A stretch of DNA of 64,000 nt from Hymenobacter telluris (lineage in GTDB: Bacteria; Bacteroidota; Bacteroidia; Cytophagales; Hymenobacteraceae): assembly GCF_017313265.1 (NCBI RefSeq), contig NZ_JAFLQZ010000003.1:124001-188000 (forward strand), written 5' to 3'. Below are positions 42,706 through 53,035 of the stretch, piece after piece (position 1 is the first letter of the stretch; every line of letters begins with the position of its first letter). A program made the position numbers and the translations under genes. Under the pieces are notes generated by a model. That model was not told the origin of the DNA. It did not search any database and worked only from the letters and a program-made list of their open reading frames with translations.

Positions 42706-44766
42706 ATGATACCAGCAATACTCCGCCGGCTCGCGCTGCTGGCTGTAGTAAGCAGCGGCATTGTGTCGCCCGCCTTCAGCCAAGTTGAGCCCATCAAATT
42801 CGGTAAGCCCGACCTCAAAGACTTCGACCCCAAAAACTTCGTGGCCGACAGCGCTGCCGAAGCCGTGGTGCTGTGCGATTTTGGCCGCTCGCGCTTTGAA
42901 ACCGGTACCACCGATGAAGGCTTCAAGACCGTGTTTGAGCGGGTTACCCGCATCAAGATTCTCACCAAAGCCGGCTACGACCGCGCCACGGTGGAAGTGC
43001 CACTTTACCACAAAGGCACCGAGGAGGAGAAGCTCGTCAATCTGAAAGGCTTCACTTACAATCTGGTAAATGGCCAGATTGTAAAGGAAAAGCTGGAATC
43101 TACGGCCGTGTTTCGGGAGGAAAGCAGCGCCAACGTAACTACGCGCAAGTTCACGCTGCCCAACGTTCGGGAAGGCGCCGTTATCGAGTACAGCTACTCG
43201 GTCAGCTCCGACTTTCTGTTCAACTTTCCCGACTGGCAGTTTCAATACAGCATTCCGGTGCGCTGGAGCGAGTATCGGGCGCAGATTCCGGAGTATTTCG
43301 ATTACAAGATGCTGATGCAGGGCTACGTACCACTGGCCGTGAACGAGCATCTGTCGAGCACCACGCAATTTACCGTGCGGTGGAGCTCGTCTATTGAGCC
43401 AGGCATGCAGGGAGGCCGTACTGCCGGGGGCTCCGAAACCGTTTCGGCGCAGGTAAGAAACCACCGGTGGGCTGCGCAGAACGTGCCAGCCTTCCGCAAC
43501 GAGCCGTTCATGACGTCCTCCCGCGACTATATCTCGCGCCTGGATTTTGAATTGGCAGGCCTGAAATGGCCCAACCAGGGCTACAAAGCCGTAGCTGCCT
43601 CTTGGCAGGGCATCAATAATGAGTTGCTGGCGCACGAAGGATTTGGAGTGCAGCTCAAGCGCGCCGGCTTCCTGAAAGAGCAACTTACCCCACTGCTGGC
43701 CGCCGAAAAAGACCCGGCCGCACGCGTAGCGGCCATTCACGCATTGGTGCGCAAAGCCGTAAAGTTCGATGGGCACAACCGGCTTTATAGCACCGCTACA
43801 GTGCGCAAGGCCTACGATTTGCACCGCGGCTCGGCCGCCGACGTGAACCTGTTGCTCATTGCGGCACTACGCGAGGCTGGCTTCCAGGCCAACCCCGTAT
43901 TGCTAAGCACCCGCGAAAACGGCTTCGTTAGCACAGAATATATGCCGATGCTCTCGCGCTTCAACTATGTAGTGGCGCACGTAGCTCTGCCAGAGGGCAA
44001 GGAAATGCTGGTAGATGCCACCGAAGAGTTGCTGCCCTGCGGCATGCTGCCTACGCGCTGCCTCAATGGTAGCGGCCGCCTCATTATGCCCAAAGAAGCG
44101 GATTCGCGCTGGATCAGCCTTGCCCCCCAGCAGCGCCTCACCGAATACCAGCAAGTGCAGCTCACTTTCGATGAGAAGGGTGGTTACACGGGCAAGGTAC
44201 ACTCCGAGCACGGCGGCTACGCTGGCTTGCAGCAGCGCGACCGGCTACGGGAAAAAGGGGAGAAAAAATTTGTGGAAGAAATGCTGAGTGGCCGCGAAGG
44301 CTGGAACCTGGGCAAATATCAGTTCAGCCAGCGCGACGTGCTGGATAAGCCCTTGGCCCTGGATTACGAGCTGACGGTAGCCGGCGGCGATGCACCGGTG
44401 GGCACAATGTACCTGAAGCCGTTGCAGCACTTTGGCAACTCCCGCAACCCTTTCGTGCACGAAGACCGGCTGTTTCCAGTGGATTTCGGCTGTGCCATGG
44501 ATGAGACTTTGGTTATGACCCTAACGCTGCCCGACGGCTACGTGGTTGATGAGCTACCCAAGCCTACCAACATGAGCCTGCCCGAAAACGGAGGCCGTTT
44601 TGTGTTCGTGGCGCAGGCAGTGTCCACTGGTACTATTCAGCTGACCAGCCGCCTCAACCTATCCCGGCCCGTGTATTCGGCGGAAGAGTATAAATCATTG
44701 CGCGAGTTCTACCGCTTGGTAGTGGCTAAGCAGGCCGAACAAATCGTGTTGAAAAAGAAGTCATGA
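42706..44766 (+). CDS. DUF3857 protein with transglutaminase-like domain lacking catalytic Cys/His (member 2)
   Basis: 686 residues from ATG 42706, signal peptide ending SPAFSQ. Same plan as member 1: DUF3857 domain (PNVREGAVIEYSYSVSSDFL near 150), then a transglutaminase-like domain with GSAADVNLLLIAALREAG (Cys replaced, near 374), FNYVVAHVAL (His replaced, near 418) and VDATEELLP (Asp kept). Paralogous to member 1. Its stop codon overlaps the start of member 3 in an ATGA, so the two are translationally coupled. Role unknown; periplasmic partner of the active-site-bearing member 3 is an attractive inference. Confidence 0.85.
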   Translation: MIPAILRRLALLAVVSSGIVSPAFSQVEPIKFGKPDLKDFDPKNFVADSAAEAVVLCDFGRSRFETGTTDEGFKTVFERVTRIKILTKAGYDRATVEVPLYHKGTEEEKLVNLKGFTYNLVNGQIVKEKLESTAVFREESSANVTTRKFTLPNVREGAVIEYSYSVSSDFLFNFPDWQFQYSIPVRWSEYRAQIPEYFDYKMLMQGYVPLAVNEHLSSTTQFTVRWSSSIEPGMQGGRTAGGSETVSAQVRNHRWAAQNVPAFRNEPFMTSSRDYISRLDFELAGLKWPNQGYKAVAASWQGINNELLAHEGFGVQLKRAGFLKEQLTPLLAAEKDPAARVAAIHALVRKAVKFDGHNRLYSTATVRKAYDLHRGSAADVNLLLIAALREAGFQANPVLLSTRENGFVSTEYMPMLSRFNYVVAHVALPEGKEMLVDATEELLPCGMLPTRCLNGSGRLIMPKEADSRWISLAPQQRLTEYQQVQLTFDEKGGYTGKVHSEHGGYAGLQQRDRLREKGEKKFVEEMLSGREGWNLGKYQFSQRDVLDKPLALDYELTVAGGDAPVGTMYLKPLQHFGNSRNPFVHEDRLFPVDFGCAMDETLVMTLTLPDGYVVDELPKPTNMSLPENGGRFVFVAQAVSTGTIQLTSRLNLSRPVYSAEEYKSLREFYRLVVAKQAEQIVLKKKS

Positions 44767-46718
44767 AGACTATGCTGCTCGTAAAATCGGCTTGTTGGGC
44801 GCTGCTATTCCTGAGTGGCAGCGTAGCTAGCGCCGCGGCTGGTCCGGCACCCAAGTACGCAGTGGCAGATATGCCCGCCACCCTGCGCGAAAACGCACAT
44901 GCCGTAGTGCGCCTCTCCGATGAAACCTTGCTGGTGAAGTCGGCGGGCCGCACCATTGAAACCGTTCGGCGGGCCGTCACCATTTTTGATGATGCCGGGG
45001 CCGACTACGGCCGCACCCTGGTGTACTACGACCAGCTGAACACGGTAAGCTACCTACGCGGTGCCGTATACGACGCCGACGGTCGGCTGCTGCGGGTCCT
45101 GAAACCTTCGGACATCAAGGATGTGTCGTTGTCGGATGGGTTTAGCTTAGCCAACGACGGCCGGGGCCGCACTGCCGACCTACGACAGCCCACCTACCCC
45201 TACACGGTGGATTTCGAGTACGAAATCAATTCCACTAATACGCTTTTCTACTCTACTTGGCGCCCCCAGCCGGCAGAGCAAGTAGCCGTAGAACAGGCTT
45301 CCTTCCGGGTTCTGACTCCCACCGAGTTGCCGTTGCGCTATCAGGAACGGAACTTACCGGCTGGTACCGCCGTAGCGCGCACCAGCCAAACGGGCAACTT
45401 GCAGGCCTACGAGTGGCAGATAAAGAATCTGGCGGCAATAGAAGACGAACCCGACAGCCCGCCCGTATCCGAAACGACACCCGTGGTTTTCACGGCGCCC
45501 AGCCAGTTTGAAGTGCAAGGGCACTTAGGCATGCTCACCTCCTGGCAGACCTTAGGCCTCTGGAATTACCAGCTCAATGCGGGCCGCGACGAGCTACCGG
45601 CTACTGTGCAGGCCAAAATAGCCGCACTGGTGCAAGGCGAAACCGATGAGCGGGCCCGCGTGAAAAAGGTGTACGAGTGGCTTCAGGCCAATACGCGTTA
45701 TATATCGGTGCAATTAGGTATTGGAGGCTGGCAGACCTTTCCGGCTTCCAGTGTGGCGGCCAACGGCTACGGCGACTGTAAGGCCCTTACCAACTATTGC
45801 CAGGCCCTGCTGAAGGCAGCTGGTATTACAGCCCATTGCGCGCTGGTACGGGCTGATGAAGAAGATATTCGCACCGAATTTCCTAGCCAGCAGTTCAACC
45901 ACGTGGTGTTGTGCGTACCGCTGCTGAAGGCAGCCAAGCGCGACACCGTTTGGCTGGAATGCACCAGCCAAACCAACGCCTTTGGATACATGAGCAGCTT
46001 CACTGGCAACCGCCACGCCCTGCTCATCACGCCCCAGGGCGGCATGATAGTGCGCACACCCCGCTACGGAGCCCCCGAAAACCGCCGCGAGCGGCTCGCC
46101 GATGTGTTTCTTGATACCCAAGGCAGCGCAACGGCCAGCATCCGAACCAAGCGTACCGGCCTGGAACAAGACAACTACGCCGCGCTGGCCAGTTCGCTCA
46201 ATGTAGCCGACCAAAAGAAAGTACTGTCCGAACGCCTGCCGTTAGCCAATTTCACCATCAGCAAGCTCGCCTATGCCGCCGACCACCGCGGCACCGTACC
46301 CACTCTCACCGAAACACTGGGCCTTATGCTGCCAGGCTGGGCCAACGTATCGGGCAAGCGTGCTTTCCTAACGCCCAACCTGCTCAGCCGCTGGAACGCC
46401 CTGCCAGCTAGCGTGGGTGAGCGGCGCACCGACATTTGGCTGGACAATCCTTTCAGCTATGCTGATACAGTGCGAATTCACGTGCCAGCCGGCTTCAAGC
46501 CCGAAAGCCTGCCTGCTACCGTGCAGCTTACCACGGCCTTTGGTACGTATTCCAGCCAGGTGCAAACCCTGCCTGATGGCACATTGCTATACGTACGCCG
46601 CCTGCTAATGCCCCGCACTCGTTTCGGGCGCACCGAATATCCTGCTTATCAGGATTTTCGCCGGCGCATCAGCAATGCCGACAAGGCGCAGATTGTACTG
46701 GTGAAAACAGAAGCGTAG
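44763..46718 (+). CDS. DUF3857 / transglutaminase-like protein with catalytic Cys and His (member 3)
   Basis: 651 residues, signal peptide ending SVASAAAG. The N-terminal DUF3857 domain (about 35-250) is followed by a transglutaminase-like core: VQLGIGGWQTFPASSVAANG, then YGDCKALTNYCQALL with Cys339, FNHVVLCVPL with His380, and VWLECTSQ where Glu stands in the position of the usual Asp. It could be an active thiol protease or transglutaminase-like enzyme in the periplasm, with an altered acid residue. It is the only one of three neighbouring relatives to keep the Cys/His pair. A strong terminator follows. Confidence 0.87.
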   Translation: MKTMLLVKSACWALLFLSGSVASAAAGPAPKYAVADMPATLRENAHAVVRLSDETLLVKSAGRTIETVRRAVTIFDDAGADYGRTLVYYDQLNTVSYLRGAVYDADGRLLRVLKPSDIKDVSLSDGFSLANDGRGRTADLRQPTYPYTVDFEYEINSTNTLFYSTWRPQPAEQVAVEQASFRVLTPTELPLRYQERNLPAGTAVARTSQTGNLQAYEWQIKNLAAIEDEPDSPPVSETTPVVFTAPSQFEVQGHLGMLTSWQTLGLWNYQLNAGRDELPATVQAKIAALVQGETDERARVKKVYEWLQANTRYISVQLGIGGWQTFPASSVAANGYGDCKALTNYCQALLKAAGITAHCALVRADEEDIRTEFPSQQFNHVVLCVPLLKAAKRDTVWLECTSQTNAFGYMSSFTGNRHALLITPQGGMIVRTPRYGAPENRRERLADVFLDTQGSATASIRTKRTGLEQDNYAALASSLNVADQKKVLSERLPLANFTISKLAYAADHRGTVPTLTETLGLMLPGWANVSGKRAFLTPNLLSRWNALPASVGERRTDIWLDNPFSYADTVRIHVPAGFKPESLPATVQLTTAFGTYSSQVQTLPDGTLLYVRRLLMPRTRFGRTEYPAYQDFRRRISNADKAQIVLVKTEA

Positions 46719-47136
46719 TGCTATAGAGTAGCCTTAAAAAAGCCCATCCACTTGGCAGTGGATGGGCTTTTTTGTGTTGTGCCCTCAGCTAATATGGCCG
46801 AGCAAGTGTGCTATGGCAACAGGTGACATTGTGGGGCGGGGTACAGGGTCGAATGCCTGACTAAGCTACGCATAGCGCGTTCTGGCTGAACACCAACAAT
46901 TACAATTTATTATATGCATTATTCAATGAATTGCATTTGCTGTCAGTACCCGGTAGCACCATACCCCGAGTAGATAGAACTCTTGTAACAGTGCGGCAAT
47001 TAGCATCCACGGTTTTCCTACGAGGTATTGACGGTGAATTGGATTGGTTTCTTCATTTCGAGGCGACTAAAAAACAGTATCTTAGGCGCCTTCAACAAAG
47101 TGTGTTTTCCTCCTTTTCCACCTCTTTTTTCTTTCT
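46719..47136. other. Gap upstream of the T9SS metalloprotease gene
   Basis: After the terminator at 46736-46773 no gene is supported. The part at about 46895-46940 is AT-rich. TATCTTAG at 47079-47086 is one mismatch from TAnnTTTG and could be the -7 box of the protease gene. Confidence 0.5.
46736..46773 (+). terminator. Terminator of the DUF3857 cluster
   Basis: A 17-bp perfect stem with loop TGGC, preceded by A6 and followed by T6, 18 bp after the stop. Confidence 0.93.
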
Positions 47137-50100
47137 ATGCTACCACCCTTTACTTTCTCGCGTCGTGCCTGGCGGTCGGCCCTTCTGGGCGGGCTACTGC
47201 TAACGGCCGGGGTGCCACTGGCAGCAACTGCCCAACGAGTGCTGTGGGCCAACGACACCGAGCCCCTGCCAGCTGCCTCGCGCGCTACCACCCAGGCATT
47301 AAGTCAGTACCGTGCCGTGAGCGTGCAGCTGCCAGCCCTACGGGCCGCTCTGGCTACTGCTCCAGCAGAAAACGGCCTGCGTACTTCCTCCACTGTCATT
47401 TCGCTGCCGCTGCCCGATGGCACATCGGAGCGGTACCGGATAGCTCAGGTGCCAGTAATGGCTCCGCGGTTAGCTGAGCGCTACCCCATGATCAAGACCT
47501 ACGTGGGACAGAGCCTTGATGACGCCACCGCCAGTGTTCGGCTGGATGTGTCGCCGGCTGGCTTTCACGCCATGATTCAGGGAGCCGGCCGAACCGTATT
47601 TATTGATCCGGCTGCGGATGGCAACGCTGTACAGCACCTCGTATTCAATAAAAGCAGCATGAACATGGCAACCCAAAGCTGGGTTTGCTCTACGCCTGGC
47701 ACTGCTGCTTCCGCCGCTCCAACCGCGCCTCAGATACCAAACGGAGCCACACTGCGCACCTACCGCCTGGCTATGGCCTGCACCGGTGAATACGCAGCTA
47801 CCAAAGGGGGTACCGTTGCCGGCGCGTTGGCCGGTATAGTGGCCTCGGTAAACCGGGTAAGCGGGGTTTACGAGAAAGAGCTTGCCGTCCGGCTGGTTTT
47901 GATTCCGAAAACCGACACGCTGATTTTCCTTAACAGCACCACCGACCCCTACACCAACAACAGTGGATCGACGATGCTGAACGAGAACCTGACCACGGTT
48001 AACGCTCGGATTGGCAGCGCCAACTATGATATCGGTCACGTGTTCAGCACGGGTGGCGGCGGCATTGCCCAACTTGCTTCGGTGTGCGGTACAGGCAAAG
48101 CGCGTGGGGTAACTGGTTTGCCAAACCCTACGGGGGATGCATTTGATATTGACTTCGTGGCGCACGAAATCGGCCATCAGTTTGGTGGTAGCCACACGTT
48201 CAACTCCAACTCCGGCAACTGTGCTGGTGGTAACCTCTCGGCTTCATCGGCTTACGAACCTGGTAGTGGTACTACCATCATGGCCTACGCGGGCATTTGT
48301 GCACCGCAGAACATTCAGAACAACAGCGACCCGTATTTCCACTCCCGCAGCTACGACCAGATTGTGGCGCATATCACGGGTGCTGGCAGCTGCGGCGTAA
48401 ACACGCCTACCGGCAATACTCCACCCGTAGTGAATGCCGGGGCCAACTACCGCATTCCGCTCGGCACGCCGTTCACGCTCACCGGCTCGGCAACTGATGC
48501 CGATGGTGACGCCCTCACTTATTCTTGGGAGCAATACAACCTGGGGCCCACAGGTGCCCCTACTGCCCCGGTTGGTGATGCTCCTATTTTTCGGGTTTTC
48601 GCACCGGTAACGTCGCCGTCGCGCACGTTCCCGCGCCTGGCCAACCTGGTGGCCAATACCCCTTCGCTAGGAGAGGTTCTGCCCACTTACGGCCGGCGCT
48701 TGATTTTCCGCTTGGTAGCTCGCGACAACCGCGCTGTTGGCGGCGGCGTCGATTATGATTCGCTAAACGTGGTGGTAGCCGCTAACTCCGGCCCATTCCT
48801 GGTAACGCAGCCCAACACGTCAACTACCTCGTGGCAGGTGGGCGCTCCTCAGCAAGTAACCTGGGATGTAGCCAATACCACGGCCGCGCCTGTTAGTGCT
48901 GCCAACGTTGACATCCTGCTTTCCACCGATGGTGGTCTGACCTTCCCCACCGTGCTGCTGGCCAACACGCCCAACGATGGTTTCGAGAACGTAACCGTAC
49001 CCACCACGGTGGCGGCCACCACGTCTGCCCGGATTAAGGTGCAGGCGTCGGGCAACATCTTCTTCGACCTTTCCAACCAGAATTTCACCATTCGTAACAG
49101 CGGTACGCCTACGTTCTTCCTGGGCACAACGGGCACTCAACTGGCTGCTGCCTGCCCTGGCGCCTCTATCACTGTTCCCATCACCATTGGCCAGATTCAG
49201 GGCTTCACGGGCACCGTAACCTTATCGTCTAGCAACCTGCCCGCCGGCGTGACGGTGAGCTACAGCGCTGCTACCGCCGCCGTGGGTGCTACCGTTCAGG
49301 CCACCATTACGTCCACTGCCACTACTCCCTCGGGTACGTACACTGTGTCTTTGAACGGCGTCAGCGGCACCGAGAGCCAGACCCAGGAGTATGCTTTCCA
49401 GATTCTGCCGGCTGCCACTACGGCCGCCGTACCGGTTAGCCCTTTAGCAGCCGCCCGCGTGAGCCCACGCCCACGGTTTAGCTGGAATGCAGTGCCCAAC
49501 GCGGCTACGTATGAGGTACAAATTGCCTCGGATGCCAACTTCGCCACGGTGCTTCTGAACCAGACCGGCATTACAACTACCAGCTTCACGGCATCTTCTC
49601 TCACTCTAACGGCCGGCTCCACTTACTACTGGCGCGTACGGGGGGTTAGCTCGTGCGGTCCGGCTCCGTATTCGGCTGGTACTACTTTCCAGGTGGCTAC
49701 CCTGAGTTGCACCACTATTGCCGCTACGCAAGTGCCAGTAAACATTCCGGCTGGTGGCAATGCCCCCGTAACGTCGGTACTCACTGTAACCAACACCGAC
49801 ATCGTAGGCGACATCCGCATCCGGAACCTGGCTGTTACGCACCCCAACGTTGGGGAGCTAACTATTTCGCTGACCAACCCGGCTGGCCGGACGGCCGTAT
49901 TGCTGGCGAATGTGTGCCCCGGCACGGCCAATATTGCTCTCAACCTGAGCGACGCGGCTGCTACGGCTCTTACCTGCCCACTCACGGGTAACGCTACCTA
50001 CCGCCCGGCTAACTCGCTGGCCGCACTGCTCAACGACCCCGCCAACGGTAACTGGACTTTAACCATTGCCGACAACACGCCTGGCAATGGCGGCGACCTG

Positions 50101-50703
50101 ACCGGCTGGGCCTTGGAGCTTTGCACCTTCGGCGAGGCCCCGGTTGCACCAAACCCACTGACTGCCATTCCGACTGGGGTGACCAACAACGTGGCCGGCG
50201 TAACGCTGGTATGGGTTGATAACGCTACCAATGAAACGGCTTATCAGCTGGAACGCACAGGCGCGGGCAACACCAATTACCAAGTTATTGCCACCCTGCC
50301 CGCCAATACCACGTTCTACAGTGACCAAATTTCGGGCGCTAACGGCCAGTATTGCTACCGCGTGCGTGGCACCAACGCCAACGGCAACTCGCCGTATTCC
50401 AACGAGTCTTGCGTGACCATTACCGTTCTGGGCAACCAGAATACGGCATTGCTGCGTGGCGTGGAAGTTTTCCCGAACCCAAGCACCGGCTTGTTCCAGG
50501 TGAACGTAGATAACGCGCAACGCGGTGCCTTCACTTTGCGCGTAACCGATGCTCTGGGCCGCACGGTAGAGCAAGTAACGCTCAACAAAAACGGCGCGCC
50601 ACTGCACCACTCGCTCAACCTGAGCAAGCTCAGCAACGGCCTCTATCACCTGCACCTTGATATGCCTGAGGGCACAGCAGTAGTGAAGCTGTTGAAGGAG
50701 TAG
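47137..50703 (+). CDS. T9SS-secreted metzincin (reprolysin-like) metalloprotease
   Basis: 1188 residues. Signal peptide ends near LAATAQ (32). A propeptide-like region (about 35-190) precedes a zinc protease domain with HEIGHQFGGSH (His343, Glu344, His347, His353) and a GTTIMAYAG Met-turn about 35 residues later, placing it among the metzincins, M12B-like. Then come Ig/FN3-like beta domains, a proprotein-convertase P-type domain (about 865-1010; NWTLTIADNTPGNGG), an FN3 domain (about 1020-1100) and a type A T9SS sorting domain (VFPNPSTG, closing AVVKLLKE). Likely secreted for protein degradation or surface processing. Confidence 0.9.
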   Translation: MLPPFTFSRRAWRSALLGGLLLTAGVPLAATAQRVLWANDTEPLPAASRATTQALSQYRAVSVQLPALRAALATAPAENGLRTSSTVISLPLPDGTSERYRIAQVPVMAPRLAERYPMIKTYVGQSLDDATASVRLDVSPAGFHAMIQGAGRTVFIDPAADGNAVQHLVFNKSSMNMATQSWVCSTPGTAASAAPTAPQIPNGATLRTYRLAMACTGEYAATKGGTVAGALAGIVASVNRVSGVYEKELAVRLVLIPKTDTLIFLNSTTDPYTNNSGSTMLNENLTTVNARIGSANYDIGHVFSTGGGGIAQLASVCGTGKARGVTGLPNPTGDAFDIDFVAHEIGHQFGGSHTFNSNSGNCAGGNLSASSAYEPGSGTTIMAYAGICAPQNIQNNSDPYFHSRSYDQIVAHITGAGSCGVNTPTGNTPPVVNAGANYRIPLGTPFTLTGSATDADGDALTYSWEQYNLGPTGAPTAPVGDAPIFRVFAPVTSPSRTFPRLANLVANTPSLGEVLPTYGRRLIFRLVARDNRAVGGGVDYDSLNVVVAANSGPFLVTQPNTSTTSWQVGAPQQVTWDVANTTAAPVSAANVDILLSTDGGLTFPTVLLANTPNDGFENVTVPTTVAATTSARIKVQASGNIFFDLSNQNFTIRNSGTPTFFLGTTGTQLAAACPGASITVPITIGQIQGFTGTVTLSSSNLPAGVTVSYSAATAAVGATVQATITSTATTPSGTYTVSLNGVSGTESQTQEYAFQILPAATTAAVPVSPLAAARVSPRPRFSWNAVPNAATYEVQIASDANFATVLLNQTGITTTSFTASSLTLTAGSTYYWRVRGVSSCGPAPYSAGTTFQVATLSCTTIAATQVPVNIPAGGNAPVTSVLTVTNTDIVGDIRIRNLAVTHPNVGELTISLTNPAGRTAVLLANVCPGTANIALNLSDAAATALTCPLTGNATYRPANSLAALLNDPANGNWTLTIADNTPGNGGDLTGWALELCTFGEAPVAPNPLTAIPTGVTNNVAGVTLVWVDNATNETAYQLERTGAGNTNYQVIATLPANTTFYSDQISGANGQYCYRVRGTNANGNSPYSNESCVTITVLGNQNTALLRGVEVFPNPSTGLFQVNVDNAQRGAFTLRVTDALGRTVEQVTLNKNGAPLHHSLNLSKLSNGLYHLHLDMPEGTAVVKLLKE

Positions 50704-50722
50704 TCACTAGTTGCTTTAGCCT

Positions 50723-50759
50723 AAAAACGGCGGCTCCCAGGTTGGGAGCCGCCGTTTTT
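50723..50759 (+). terminator. Terminator of the metalloprotease gene
   Basis: A 17-bp perfect stem with loop GGT, flanked by A5 and T5, 19 bp after the stop. Confidence 0.92.
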
Positions 50760-50924
50760 GTTATGCTACACTATGAAGTGTGAGGCACTCTTTAGTGTGC
50801 CTTAGCAGACCATATTACCGAAACTGCTGCCTACGTAAGCGGTGCGCCTGGGCTTGTTGCTTCGGCTGCCCTAATAAGTAAGTACCAGATCAGAAGACCT
50901 AACAGCAGCCCCAGCTTGCTCCGT

Positions 50925-50966
50925 AACCAAACAGGCCCTTCCGGTATCGGAAGGGCCTGTTTGGTT
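50925..50966 (-). terminator. Stem-loop at the end of the T9SS adhesin-like gene
   Basis: A 19-bp perfect stem (arms 50925-50943 and 50948-50966) with loop GTAT, 23 bp beyond the minus-strand stop. No long T-run on that strand. Confidence 0.75.
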
Positions 50967-50989
50967 GTTTTATTTGAAAGCAGCCGCGG

Positions 50990-52747
50990 CTACTCCACCA
51001 CTACTTTACGAACTACGCTTTGGTTGCCAGCTTCCACCCGCAACGTGTAGATGCCTTTGGCCAGCCCTGTTGTAGAGAAAGACTGTTCGGCTACGCCACC
51101 GCGCACGGAAAAGGCCCGCTTCACTACTGCTTGCCCGAGGGTGTTGTACAACGTGGCGTGGGCTGCCGCCAAACTGCTTGCCCCGCTGAGGCGCACCGTC
51201 AGTTGCCCGGTAGCAGTTGGGTTCGGGAATACGCTTACGTCACCGCCAGCCAGTTGCTGCTGGATACCCAGTATCAGGCTGCTAGCCGTAATAGTGAAAG
51301 CCCCTTGCACATCAGACGTAGCATAAGGCGACACGGCCACGTAATACGTGGTGTTGGGAACTAGTCCGCTCACGTTCAACGCGCCAGCATTGGTGTTGTT
51401 GGTAGCGCCTCCCTTGCAGGCAACCTGTACAAATCCTGATGAGCAGGAAGTAGCCGAAAACACCCGAATGGAACCGGCGGCCGTGCCCGTAGTTGAAATA
51501 CTTGCGTTGGTGCTCCCCGCACCGCTGGCATTGGTAGTGAAGCGGAACCACACATCTTTCGGGTTTACGGCTACGCCACAGCCTTGGGGCGGCGGCGTAG
51601 TGTAGCCAGGCGCTACACTGCCCACGGTAGTGGTAGCGCCCACATTGGTGGCATTCACCGGGGCTGAGGTGGCCGAAAGAGCCGGCAGCTGAATAGCCGT
51701 GCAGGGGTCGTCGTTGGCGGGAGCAGCCGTTGTGCTGGTTGTGAAAGTAGTAGATACTGTATTGCCGGTTACGCCTCCGGTGCAATTGGGCTGCATGGTG
51801 AGGGTATAGGCAGTACTAGGCGTAAGGCCACTTATAACAAAGGGCGAGCTAGTGGGTGCTGGCGTGAGAGTAGTAGCAGTGCCACCGGTTGGCGTATACA
51901 CTACGGTGTAGCTGGTGTTGCCTAGGCCGCCCGTAAAACTAACCGTAGCCGACGTATTGCTGATAGAGCTAACCGTAATGTTGCGCGGGTTGCCGCACAC
52001 CACAGCCGGTGGCGTGAAACGGTACACTTGCCCGGCCGCAGGCACGGTGGCAATGGTGCGGGTTTCAACGGTGGAGCTGGTCGTAGGCGTAGCCGTTGCG
52101 TTATTGAGCGACAGGTAGCTGCCTGCTCCAGCACCTATTCCTGCTAGCAGAATAGAGGCTGAAGGAGCGTTCAGGGTACCTCCTTCCGGCCGGTAAATGA
52201 ACTCCACCACGTTGGTGGTTTCATAAAGCTTCACCTGGAATGATACCACTGGGGTGGTGGCATCAAAATCCCACAGAAAATTGCGCCACTCCATGGTAAA
52301 TACCCGGTTTGGTGCCGTGCCCGTGGTGGCGTACGACGCCGTACCACCGTCGCCACTAATATCGTCCCAGAGTGGCGCAATGAGCGGGCGCAGCCTGTCT
52401 GCTACCGAGGGGTTAGCGGCGGTGCCCGTTGCCAACGTATTGGTTTGGGCTACTTCGATATTGGCCGTATTGAAAGTCAGAAAGCCGTTGGAAGATGCTT
52501 GAAGCTGCGTAAAAACCGCGGCATCGTAAGTGAAAGAGAAACCAATAGGAATGGTAGGTGAAACAGCATCGTCAGTGGCTAAATCCGAAACGATAGTACC
52601 GCCCACCAAGGGCGTGAAGGTGCCGGCCACCGGCGTAAACGTGTAATTGTTAACCTGAGCAGAGGCGGCCCCAATCGTTAGGACCACACCAGTTGCTAAA
52701 GCCAGCAGGCGCCGGCAAACAAGCCGTGCGTGTATGTGTGTTTTCAT
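50990..52747 (-). CDS. T9SS-secreted FN3-containing adhesin-like protein
   Basis: 585 residues. Signal peptide ends at GAASAQ (31). Residues about 32-245 form a beta-rich domain (LQASSNGFLTFNTANIE, then LRPLIAPLWDDISGDGG) like those at the N-terminus of many T9SS adhesins. An FN3 domain follows at about 250-345 (GLTPSTAYTLTMQPNCTG), then a second beta domain at about 360-490 that resembles bacterial pre-peptidase C-terminal modules, and a type A sorting domain (VFPNPTATGQLTVRL, closing VVRKVVVE). No enzyme motif. Convergent with the metalloprotease gene. Confidence 0.85.
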   Translation of the reverse strand: MKTHIHARLVCRRLLALATGVVLTIGAASAQVNNYTFTPVAGTFTPLVGGTIVSDLATDDAVSPTIPIGFSFTYDAAVFTQLQASSNGFLTFNTANIEVAQTNTLATGTAANPSVADRLRPLIAPLWDDISGDGGTASYATTGTAPNRVFTMEWRNFLWDFDATTPVVSFQVKLYETTNVVEFIYRPEGGTLNAPSASILLAGIGAGAGSYLSLNNATATPTTSSTVETRTIATVPAAGQVYRFTPPAVVCGNPRNITVSSISNTSATVSFTGGLGNTSYTVVYTPTGGTATTLTPAPTSSPFVISGLTPSTAYTLTMQPNCTGGVTGNTVSTTFTTSTTAAPANDDPCTAIQLPALSATSAPVNATNVGATTTVGSVAPGYTTPPPQGCGVAVNPKDVWFRFTTNASGAGSTNASISTTGTAAGSIRVFSATSCSSGFVQVACKGGATNNTNAGALNVSGLVPNTTYYVAVSPYATSDVQGAFTITASSLILGIQQQLAGGDVSVFPNPTATGQLTVRLSGASSLAAAHATLYNTLGQAVVKRAFSVRGGVAEQSFSTTGLAKGIYTLRVEAGNQSVVRKVVVE

Positions 52748-53035
52748 TTAGCAGCAAGAATCGAATGGGGGAAAATAAGGCGTGACACTTCGTACAGGAA
52801 ACTATACGTCTCTCTGAAAACGAGGATTAGACCAATATAATCTATAAATACTTCTTCTCACCCAATCCCCGATTCACGCACGCACGCTCTTGGAATATTA
52901 TATTAATCCCATATTACACCTTTCACACTGAGCTCCACCACCTTATCGGCTCCTCAATTCATACGGTAGCCGGCTTTCATACGCTTGTTTCCAAACTTGC
53001 CTTTCCAACGACAACAGTTGCTTTGGCACTGAAAA

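Noticed and set aside
42580-43824. A 414-codon open frame on the minus strand
   Set aside because: Antisense to DUF3857 member 2; no start signal, signal peptide or domain.
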